A DNA stretch of 8,704 bases from JBGTCY01 sp041748615. Its GTDB lineage: Bacteria; Bacteroidota; Bacteroidia; Chitinophagales; CAIOSU01. The position numbers and the translations under genes are program-made. Location of the stretch: contig JBGTCY010000312.1 of the NCBI GenBank assembly GCA_041748615.1, positions 1 to 8,704 of the forward strand, given 5' to 3'. The notes beneath the pieces are model-generated. The model was not told where the DNA came from, searched no databases, and worked only from the letters and a program-made list of their open reading frames with translations. Below, one piece after another: positions 1-5,859 of the stretch (positions are counted from its first letter, which is position 1; each line of letters opens with the position of its first letter).

Positions 1-1090
1 TCAGAACATCAGCACCGCACGCAATTTACCGGCTTCATTGATTGACAGCATTGCGGATAATTATCTGATTCAACATATCTCACAGGCGGTTCAGTTCGGC
101 TTGATTGACGAACTCGTATATTTTGACCAGGTGATTGAAAAATTGAAAGAAAAGTGCGGCATTGAAGAAAAAGATAAGTTGAGTATGGTGAGCATTCAGA
201 AGTACGGGAAGGAAGATGATAAGAAAAAAATCAAAAAAGATAAAATCGCCATACTGTATGCACAGGGAGGAATCGTTGACGGCAAAGGTTCTGATGGCGA
301 TATCGGGTCTGAAACTTACGCGAAAGAAATTCGCAAAATACGGAAAGATGAAAATGTAAAAGCGCTTGTGTTCCGGATTAATTCAGGGGGGGGCAGCGCA
401 TTGGCTTCGGATGTGATTCTGCGTGAAATCGCGCTGGCAAAACAAATAATGCCTGTGATTGCCACGATGGGCGATGTGGCTGCTTCAGGCGGGTATTACA
501 TCGCCTGCATGGCGGATACAATTCTCGCTGAACCCAATACCATCACCGGTTCGATTGGTGTTTTCGGTATGTTGTTTAATATGCAGGATTTTTTTCAAAA
601 CAAAATCGGAGTCACTTTTGATGGTGTGCGCACCGGGAAATTTACAGACATGGGAACGACCTCGCGTCCTCTGACTGATGAAGAGCGCAGAATTATACAG
701 GCGGCAATTGATACCATCTACAAAGATTTTAAAGAGCGTGTATCAACCGGAAGAGGATTGGACACCGCTTATGTCAATTCTATAGCCCAGGGCAGAATCT
801 GGACAGGCAACCAGGCACTGGATAACAAATTGGTGGATATGATTGGAGGATTAAATGACGCGGTTGAGATTGCCGCCAACAAAGCAGGATTAACTGAATA
901 TACCATCGTGGAGTATCCCGAACAAAAAGACCCGCTTGAAAAATTCATGGAAAGTTTTGGTTCCGCTTCTGAAAATTATATTTTAAAAAAACGACTCGGT
1001 GAGCTTTACCCGATTTATGAAAAGATGGAGCAACTCAAAAAAATGAACGGTATTCAGGCTAGAATGCCATTTGATATTGAAATCAAATAA
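1..1090 (+). CDS. sppA: Signal peptide peptidase SppA (peptidase family S49, long type), C-terminal part, cut by the window start
   Basis: This is the C-terminal part of a membrane-bound serine protease that degrades signal peptides left after protein export. The frame is open from base 2, so the gene starts upstream; a TTG at 38 is only an internal leucine codon. The 362 visible codons are about the last 60% of a long-type SppA. Seen in order are a linker ending in a lysine-rich stretch (about 215-245), then the C-terminal S49 repeat starting at KIAILYAQGGIVDG, the FRINSGGGSA motif, and GDVAASGGYYIACMAD, whose Ser (codon 485-487) matches the nucleophile of Escherichia coli SppA. ITGSIGVFG and GRIWTGNQA are further family motifs. 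In the E. coli enzyme the general-base lysine lies in the N-terminal repeat, so here it should fall outside the window. The gene stands alone on the visible side: the next gene begins about 300-370 bp downstream. The family assignment is firm; the N-terminus and membrane anchor cannot be seen. Confidence 0.95.
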   Translation, partial: QNISTARNLPASLIDSIADNYLIQHISQAVQFGLIDELVYFDQVIEKLKEKCGIEEKDKLSMVSIQKYGKEDDKKKIKKDKIAILYAQGGIVDGKGSDGDIGSETYAKEIRKIRKDENVKALVFRINSGGGSALASDVILREIALAKQIMPVIATMGDVAASGGYYIACMADTILAEPNTITGSIGVFGMLFNMQDFFQNKIGVTFDGVRTGKFTDMGTTSRPLTDEERRIIQAAIDTIYKDFKERVSTGRGLDTAYVNSIAQGRIWTGNQALDNKLVDMIGGLNDAVEIAANKAGLTEYTIVEYPEQKDPLEKFMESFGSASENYILKKRLGELYPIYEKMEQLKKMNGIQARMPFDIEIK

Positions 1091-1389
1091 TTTTTTCTTG
1101 ACCGACTAAGTGAAGTTGTCAAGTAAAATCCGCAATTTGAAGCCTATCAGATATTAGACTTTAGATATTAAATGCATTGAGGAAGTTATTCAGGAAACTT
1201 GCCTAATGGTGAAATATAATATGGATAATGGTCACTAAATCCTACTATTCTGGCAAGAAGAAATCCCCTGCTGATAGAAAACACAAAGGGATGCCGTCCC
1301 GATAAAAAATCGGGACGACATGGCACATCAAAAGTTATTTATTCTATTCTCCGCTACACCTAAAGTAGTATTCATTTTTATTTTCCTGA
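1091..1389. other. Gene-free intergenic stretch between sppA and the kinase gene
   Basis: I see no credible gene here on either strand; the short open frames are hydrophobic or very short and match nothing I recognise. Contents: a 6-bp inverted repeat CTTGAC (1097-1102) / GTCAAG (1118-1123) with a 15-nt spacer and no following T-tract, so it is not a convincing sppA terminator; a direct repeat AGATATTA at 1149-1156 and 1163-1170 (14-bp period); and a strong hairpin at 1291-1321, listed separately. The promoter of the kinase operon presumably lies here, but I could not find a clear Bacteroidota -7/-33 pair (TAnnTTTG / TTTG). Confidence 0.7.
1291..1321. repeat. Strong inverted repeat (hairpin), possible dispersed repeat or terminator-like element
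   Basis: GTCCCGAT (1296-1303) and ATCGGGAC (1309-1316) are perfect 8-bp arms around a five-A loop. The stem extends to 13-bp arms with a single mismatch (C1294 against A1318), from ATG at 1291-1293 to CAT at 1319-1321. Read on the minus strand the loop is five T. No T-tract follows the stem on either strand, so a standard intrinsic terminator is unlikely. The GC-rich core in AT-rich surroundings suggests a mobile small palindrome of the REP type or an RNA structure. The hairpin is directly visible; its role is unknown. Confidence 0.6.
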
Positions 1390-1461
1390 TTGTTAAATCC
1401 ATTTTCACAACTTTCCCTATTTTTAATTCTCTGCTTATTCGGAAATTTCATATTTTGTCAA

Positions 1462-3612
1462 ATGCTTCGCGCGCAAAATTTTTTTTCCAGTAAACTATTT
1501 GACCTTGTCAGGCAAATGATATTATTGATTGACAGGAAAGGCAACATCCTGAACATCAATAAAAAAGGTTATGAATTATTGGGTTATCCGAAGAAACATC
1601 TCATCGGTAAAAACTGGTTTGACCATTTCATCATCAAAGAAAATAGCCCTCGTCTTAAAAAAAATTTCATCTACGCTGTTCAATCTGGAAAAATAGATGA
1701 AACCTGCGAGCATAAAGTGCTTTGCGGAAAAGGAAAAGTGAAAAAAATCATTTGGAATAACAGTTTACTGTTTGATGAACATGGAAAAAAAATTCTGGGA
1801 ATTCTTTGCTCAGGTGTAGATTTAACAGCAGAGCAGGAATATGAAAATAAATTAAGAGAGAGTGAGCATAAATACCGGACGCTGATTGAAAATATTTACC
1901 AGGTCGTTTTTAATGTTGATTTCACAGGTGAATTAACAAAACTCTACCCCGCTTTTGTCAGTGACAGAATTAAAGATATCACCGGTTTCACCGCGAAAGA
2001 ATTTCGAACGGGAAAAGTGATTTTTCAGGAACGTCTGCATCCAAAAGATAATGAAGCGGCTGCAGCATCTTTCTTTAAAATGATGAAAATTAAAAAAAGA
2101 ATCACGAGAACTTATCGCTTTAAAACCAAAAAAGGGGATTACAAATGGTTTCAGGATACGCTGATTCCGAAAGTGAATGAAAACGGAGAAGTGTGGGGTT
2201 GTTTTGGCGTGTTGGAGGAGATTACAGAGAAAAAAGTGAATCAGGCGATTCTCAAGGATTATGAGAAATTCTTTTCACTCTCTCATGATATGTTTTGCAT
2301 GGCAGGTTCAGACAGCTATTTCAAAAAAGTCAACCCCAGTTTCATGCGGGTATTGGGATATACGGAAAAAGAACTGCTGGAAAGACCGTTCACAGAGTTT
2401 GTTCATCCGGAAGATTTTGTGAAAACAAAAAATGAGGTCGTAAGGCTGAATTCCGGTATTACCACCATTGATTTTGAAAACCGGTATCGCAACAAAGATG
2501 GCTCTTACACGTGGATGGCATGGACTTCAACTCCCTCCAACAGGTATGGGATAATTTACGCTGCCGCGCGTGATATTACCGCCCAAAAAAACGCTGAAGA
2601 ACGCCTCAGGGAAAATGAACAACGACTCTCTGAAGCGCAAAAAATCGCGAAAGTAGGCGCGTGGGAATATGATGCCGGTACCGGAAAGATTCACTGGACG
2701 GAAGAGACTTATAAAATGTTTGGATTAAAACCCGGCAGCAAACCGGTTTCACAAGAACAATTCCGAAAACTGATTCATCAGGATGACAGGGAACAATTCA
2801 CCGATTTAGTCAATAAAGCGCTGCAAAAAAAAGAACCCTACGAAACAGAAGTCAGGGTAAACTGGACAGATGGTTCACAGCATTATCTGCTGATTAGGGG
2901 AAAGCCCTTCATCAGGGAGGGTAAAGTGTATAAAATTATCGGGACAAGTATTGATATTACAGCGCGGAAACAAGCTGAAAGGCGCGAATTGAAGGCGTTA
3001 GTGAACGGACAAGATATGGAACGCAAAAGAATCGCGGATGATTTGCATGACAGTCTCGGGCAAAAACTTTCCGCTATCAAACTGCAAGTCGAAAATCTGG
3101 ATTGTGATAATATCCGGGAAGCTAAGTATAAGATGAAAAAAGTTGAAAATGAATTAAAAGAAACTATTGAAGAATTAAGAAACATCTCTTTGAATTTGCT
3201 GCCGCCCATGTTAAGTGATTTCGGCTTGAGCAACGCTTTAAAATTTCTTTGTGACAATCTGAATAAACACAACGGTCCAAAAATCATCTTTCAAACATTC
3301 GGTTTAAAAAAATCACTGAATGAAAACCTGGAATTCAACATTTACAGGATGGCGCAGGAATTATTACACAATGCGCTGAAACATTCGAAAGCAAGCGAAG
3401 TCAGTTTTCAGATTTTCAAACGCGAGAAAAAATTGATTTTAACGGTAGAGGATGATGGGATTGGTTTTAATCCAAACAGAATAAACTCTAAAAGCGGAAT
3501 TGGATTAAAAAGCGTAACATCAAGAATTAAAGCATTAAACGGAATTTTTCATTTAGATACTAATCCTCAAAAAGGAACAGTTATATCCATAGAAATACCT
3601 TTAACACCATGA
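1462..3612 (+). CDS. PAS-domain sensor histidine kinase, NarL-type (HisKA_3 / HATPase_c)
   Basis: This protein senses an unknown signal and phosphorylates the response regulator encoded just downstream. Counted from the ATG at 1462 (716 aa), it has four PAS domains at about 10-126, 134-260, 267-376 and 390-506, the last three ending in typical PAC motifs (for example DITAQKNAEERL). The HisKA_3 dimerisation and phosphotransfer segment carries ERKRIADDLHDSLGQKL, with phospho-acceptor His529 (codon 3046-3048). A HATPase_c domain follows, with N-box ELLHNALKHS (Asn637) and G-boxes DDGIGF (664-669) and SGIGLKSV. No transmembrane segment lies within this frame, so sensing is probably cytoplasmic. 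The start is uncertain: a TTG at 1390, directly after an in-frame stop, would add 24 residues including a hydrophobic run that could be a membrane anchor. I prefer 1462 because it is an ATG and because the T-rich stretch before it looks hydrophobic in another frame too. The ligand is not predictable. Confidence 0.93.
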   Translation: MLRAQNFFSSKLFDLVRQMILLIDRKGNILNINKKGYELLGYPKKHLIGKNWFDHFIIKENSPRLKKNFIYAVQSGKIDETCEHKVLCGKGKVKKIIWNNSLLFDEHGKKILGILCSGVDLTAEQEYENKLRESEHKYRTLIENIYQVVFNVDFTGELTKLYPAFVSDRIKDITGFTAKEFRTGKVIFQERLHPKDNEAAAASFFKMMKIKKRITRTYRFKTKKGDYKWFQDTLIPKVNENGEVWGCFGVLEEITEKKVNQAILKDYEKFFSLSHDMFCMAGSDSYFKKVNPSFMRVLGYTEKELLERPFTEFVHPEDFVKTKNEVVRLNSGITTIDFENRYRNKDGSYTWMAWTSTPSNRYGIIYAAARDITAQKNAEERLRENEQRLSEAQKIAKVGAWEYDAGTGKIHWTEETYKMFGLKPGSKPVSQEQFRKLIHQDDREQFTDLVNKALQKKEPYETEVRVNWTDGSQHYLLIRGKPFIREGKVYKIIGTSIDITARKQAERRELKALVNGQDMERKRIADDLHDSLGQKLSAIKLQVENLDCDNIREAKYKMKKVENELKETIEELRNISLNLLPPMLSDFGLSNALKFLCDNLNKHNGPKIIFQTFGLKKSLNENLEFNIYRMAQELLHNALKHSKASEVSFQIFKREKKLILTVEDDGIGFNPNRINSKSGIGLKSVTSRIKALNGIFHLDTNPQKGTVISIEIPLTP

Positions 3613-4265
3613 ATAAAATAAAAATTCTCATCACGGACGACCATCCCTTTTTCAGGCATGGCATCAAACTGCTTTTATCTGATTCTGAAATGATTGGAAA
3701 AATTGATGAAGCAGGCTCCGGAAAATCAGCTTTAGAAATGCTTCAAAAAGAAACTTACGACCTGGTAATTATGGATATTAAAATGCCGGATTTAGGAGGA
3801 ATCGAAGCCACTCAATATATTAAACGCAATTTCCCGTCTGTGAAAATCATCGGCATGTCCATGTATGATGATAAAACCTATATCGCCAAAATGGTGCGGG
3901 CGGGTGCGAAAGGTTATCTGCTGAAAAGCTCCGGCAAAGATGAATTGTTGAAAGCCGTTGAAATGGTGATGAAAGGCGAAAAATATTTCAGCAAGGAAGT
4001 CTCCAGCGCGCTCATGAACAGTATCATCTCAGATACATTTCCCGGCATGTCGTCTTTTGACGATGAAAACGTAAATCTTACAAAACGCGAGCGTGAAATC
4101 ATCCGCATGGTTGCGGAGGAATACACCAATGTTCAAATCGGTGAAAATCTCGGCATCAGCCCGCGCACAGTGGATACGCACCGGAGAAACCTGCTTCAAA
4201 AACTGAGAGTAAAAAATACGGCAGGGTTGGTGAAGTATGCTTTGAAAAACGGCATCTTAGAATAA
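3609..4265 (+). CDS. NarL/FixJ-family response regulator with LuxR-type DNA-binding domain
   Basis: A 218-residue transcription factor activated by phosphorylation, almost certainly the partner of the preceding kinase: its ATG overlaps the kinase stop as ATGA, which implies translational coupling. The receiver domain (about 1-120) shows the acidic pocket Asp10/Asp11, phospho-acceptor Asp56 in VIMDIKMPD, Ser84 at the conserved Thr/Ser position in GMSMYDD, and Lys106 in GYLLKS. All residues needed for phosphorylation are present. The C-terminal LuxR/GerE helix-turn-helix (about 156-218) starts at LTKREREI and contains the recognition region GISPRTVDTHRRNL. Length and layout are normal for the family. 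Target genes are not evident; the nearest downstream gene lies on the opposite strand. Confidence 0.96.
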   Translation: MNKIKILITDDHPFFRHGIKLLLSDSEMIGKIDEAGSGKSALEMLQKETYDLVIMDIKMPDLGGIEATQYIKRNFPSVKIIGMSMYDDKTYIAKMVRAGAKGYLLKSSGKDELLKAVEMVMKGEKYFSKEVSSALMNSIISDTFPGMSSFDDENVNLTKREREIIRMVAEEYTNVQIGENLGISPRTVDTHRRNLLQKLRVKNTAGLVKYALKNGILE

Positions 4266-4302
4266 TAAAAATCCGCTAACGTCTATTTGAGCAGCCGCTC
4301 AA
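4266..4302. terminator. Convergent gene end with a small hairpin; weak terminator candidate
   Basis: The response regulator and the peroxidase gene meet tail to tail with only 17 bp between their stop codons. An inverted repeat TTGAGC (4287-4292) / GCTCAA (4297-4302) with an AGCC loop lies inside the peroxidase C-terminus, just after the regulator stop. No T-tract follows it on the plus strand. On the minus strand a run of five T (complement of 4267-4271) comes about 15 nt after the stem, too far for a classical terminator. Transcription from both sides probably ends near here, but the signal is weak. Confidence 0.25.
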
Positions 4303-4771
4303 TCGCGCGTTTCACCCGCCCTGCTTCCGGTGCTGTGAATGTGTAAAAATAATCCGCCACCTTCCCGTTTTTGTCAATAAGATATTTGTGAAAATTCCAT
4401 TTAGGCGCTGAAGAAAATTTGCCATTTAATTTTTTATCGGAAAGAAATTTAAAAACAGGATTGGCACCGGAGCCTTTGACATGCACTTTTTCAAAAATCG
4501 GGAAACTAACTCCGTAATTGATTTCGCAAAATTCTTTGATATCGCTGCCCTCTAACGGTTCCTGACCTTTGAAATCATTGGAAGGAAACGCGAGAATCTC
4601 AAATCCTTTCTCTTTATATTTTTTATAAAGCGACTCGAGACCTTTTAATTGTGGCGTGAAGCCGCATTCGGAAGCGGTATTCACCACCATCAATACTTTT
4701 CCCTTGAATTTTTCAAGGTTCACTTCTTTGCCTTTTAAATCTTTGACCGTGAATTCGTGAATTGAGGGCAT
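4283..4771 (-). CDS. Glutathione peroxidase family protein (cysteine type, probably thioredoxin-dependent)
   Basis: This 162-residue thioredoxin-fold enzyme should reduce hydrogen or organic peroxides. The signature NTASECGFTPQ holds the peroxidatic Cys36 where selenocysteine sits in animal enzymes. The rest of the catalytic tetrad is present: Gln70 in GQEP, and Trp125 and Asn126 in KWNFHKYLID. In the FPCNQF motif of many relatives the cysteine is replaced by Ser64 (FPSNDF), but Cys82 in EFCEINYG sits where the resolving cysteine of thioredoxin-dependent plant-type enzymes is found. A Cys36-Cys82 two-cysteine mechanism reduced by thioredoxin is therefore likely, despite the family name. There is no signal peptide, so it should be cytoplasmic. 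It starts at an ATG 38 bp after the trxB stop and is the last gene of the lon-trxB-gpx series. The family call is firm; the electron donor is inferred. Confidence 0.93.
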   Translation of the reverse strand: MPSIHEFTVKDLKGKEVNLEKFKGKVLMVVNTASECGFTPQLKGLESLYKKYKEKGFEILAFPSNDFKGQEPLEGSDIKEFCEINYGVSFPIFEKVHVKGSGANPVFKFLSDKKLNGKFSSAPKWNFHKYLIDKNGKVADYFYTFTAPEAGRVKRAIERLLK

Positions 4772-4788
4772 GATATTTTATTTTAAAA

Positions 4789-4803
4789 AGTGAAAACTGA
4801 AAA
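4789..4803 (+). repeat. A-rich heptamer-like repeat between trxB and the peroxidase gene
   Basis: On the plus strand AGTGAAA (4789-4795) is followed at once by ACTGAAA (4796-4802) and one more A, two copies of a degenerate ANTGAAA heptamer. It lies in the 38-bp gap between trxB and the peroxidase gene. The 13-mer TGAAAACTGAAAA (4791-4803) recurs in opposite orientation upstream of trxB at 5765-5777. Confidence 0.45.
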
Positions 4804-4809
4804 TTATCG

Positions 4810-5751
4810 TTAATGTTCATTAGCAGCCAGCCAGCGTTCCGCGTCAAGCGCTGCCATACAACCGGTTCCGGCTGCCGTCACTGCCTGGCGATACACCTTA
4901 TCCATCACATCACCGGAGGCAAAAACGCCTTCTACATTGGTCTTCGTTGAACCCGGTATGACTTTGAGATAACCTGTTTCATCCATCTCAAGGTAATCCT
5001 TGAAAATTTTTGAATTGGGCGTGTGACCAATCGCTACAAAAAAACCTGTTATCGGAATTACTGTTTTTTCTCCGGTTTTGTTATTGACAATTCTGACTCC
5101 TTCCACAGTTTTTTCACCAAGGATTTCATCTGTTTCAGTGTTCCAGTAAATTTTGATATTTTTTGATTTCATCACTCTGTCCTGCATCACTTTGGAAGCG
5201 CGCATTTCATCACGCCTCACAATCAAATGCACGACCGGACAAAGATTGGCGAGGTAAAGCGCTTCTTCGGCAGCCGTGTCGCCACCGCCCACCAATGCGA
5301 CCTCCTGTCCTTTGAAGAAAAAACCGTCACACACCGCGCAGGCGGAAACACCAAACCCGTTGAGTCTTTTTTCTGACTCGATGCCTAACCATTTCGCGGT
5401 TGCGCCTGTGGCGATGATGACCGCATCGGCAATCAATTCCTTTTTTTCATCCACAATCACCTTGTGTTCTTTTCCCGAAAAATCAACGGACGTTACCAGA
5501 CCATAGCGAATATCCGCGCCCATTCGTTCCGCCTGTTTCTTGAAATCTTCCATCATTTCTGGCCCCTGAATGCCACCGGGATAGCCGGGATAATTTTCAA
5601 CTTCGGTGGTAATCATTAATTGCCCGCCCGGTTCAAGTCCCTGGTATAATACAGGTTTCAGGTTTGCGCGTGCGGCATAAATCGCGGCAGTGTATCCGGC
5701 AGGTCCGGAACCGATAATCAACAGTTTCACTTTTTCTGGGTGGTTTTCCAT
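4810..5751 (-). CDS. trxB: Thioredoxin reductase (NADPH, FAD-dependent)
   Basis: A flavoprotein that transfers electrons from NADPH to thioredoxin in the cytoplasm. Counted from the ATG at 5751 it has 313 residues, close to the 321 of Escherichia coli TrxB. Seen in order: the FAD-binding GSGPAGYTAAIYAARA near the N-terminus, the active-site pair CAVC (Cys138 and Cys141, followed by DG), the NADPH-binding GGGDTAAEEA (155-164), VRRDEMR (178-184), which corresponds to the 2'-phosphate-recognising HRRxxxR of E. coli with only the first His changed, and the C-terminal FAD motif GVFASGDV. A TTG at 5793 would add 14 residues, but that extension is encoded by an A-rich repeat-like stretch and precedes the normal family start, so I rejected it. 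It lies 87 bp after lon and 38 bp before the peroxidase gene on the same strand, a sensible partner for a thioredoxin-dependent peroxidase. No thioredoxin gene is in the window. Confidence 0.96.
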   Translation of the reverse strand: MENHPEKVKLLIIGSGPAGYTAAIYAARANLKPVLYQGLEPGGQLMITTEVENYPGYPGGIQGPEMMEDFKKQAERMGADIRYGLVTSVDFSGKEHKVIVDEKKELIADAVIIATGATAKWLGIESEKRLNGFGVSACAVCDGFFFKGQEVALVGGGDTAAEEALYLANLCPVVHLIVRRDEMRASKVMQDRVMKSKNIKIYWNTETDEILGEKTVEGVRIVNNKTGEKTVIPITGFFVAIGHTPNSKIFKDYLEMDETGYLKVIPGSTKTNVEGVFASGDVMDKVYRQAVTAAGTGCMAALDAERWLAANEH

Positions 5752-5764
5752 AGAGCGTTTATAT

Positions 5765-5777
5765 TTTTCAGTTTTCA
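5765..5777 (-). repeat. Inverted copy of the 13-bp A-rich repeat, upstream of trxB
   Basis: The minus strand reads TGAAAACTGAAAA, the exact reverse complement of the plus-strand sequence at 4791-4803. It lies 14 bp before the chosen trxB ATG, within the TTG-initiated extension that was rejected as coding. The two copies flank trxB as a 13-bp inverted repeat. They may be remnants of an intergenic microsatellite. Confidence 0.45.
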
Positions 5778-5833
5778 AACAAGTATCTGTCAAAGATGGT
5801 TCTGAATTTCAAAGATTGAATAAAAAATAAAAT

Positions 5834-5859
5834 GAAAATTATTTTCCGAAAATTATTTT
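5834..5859. repeat. Direct 12-bp repeat spanning the lon stop codon
   Basis: GAAAATTATTTT occurs at 5834-5845 and again at 5848-5859, separated by CC (14-bp period). The second copy encodes part of the lon C-terminus (IIFG) and the first overlaps the stop codon (complement of 5839-5841) and continues into the gap. It resembles a small local duplication that could have shifted the stop codon; no function is implied. Confidence 0.5.

Noticed and set aside
38..1090. TTG at 38 as the real start of a 350-residue short SppA
   Set aside because: The frame is open to the window edge and the codons before 38 continue naturally into the SppA sequence. The visible part holds the linker and C-terminal repeat of a long-type SppA, so the gene starts upstream.
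1320..1490. 57-residue hydrophobic open frame starting at ATG 1320
   Set aside because: It overlaps the hairpin arm and the kinase start region, has no recognisable motif, and its hydrophobicity is explained by T-rich DNA.
2883..3287. 134-residue open frame on the minus strand inside the kinase gene
   Set aside because: It is antisense to the well-conserved PAS4 and HisKA_3 coding region and has no recognisable motif; it is a shadow of the real gene.
5215..5338. VRR instead of HRR in the TrxB NADPH motif as a sign of altered cofactor use
   Set aside because: Both arginines and the later arginine (VRRDEMR) that contact the 2'-phosphate are kept and GGGDTA is intact, so NADPH use is still expected; the first His varies among homologues.
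5752..5793. N-terminal extension of TrxB from TTG 5793
   Set aside because: The 14 extra residues are encoded by an A-rich repeat-like stretch; the ATG at 5751 gives the normal family length and places the FAD motif where expected.
5790..5816. Two TCAAAGAT copies (5790-5797, 5809-5816) as a Bacteroidota promoter for trxB
   Set aside because: On the minus strand each contains TTTG, but the 19-bp period does not fit the usual spacing between the -33 TTTG and -7 TAnnTTTG elements, and no proper TAnnTTTG is present.
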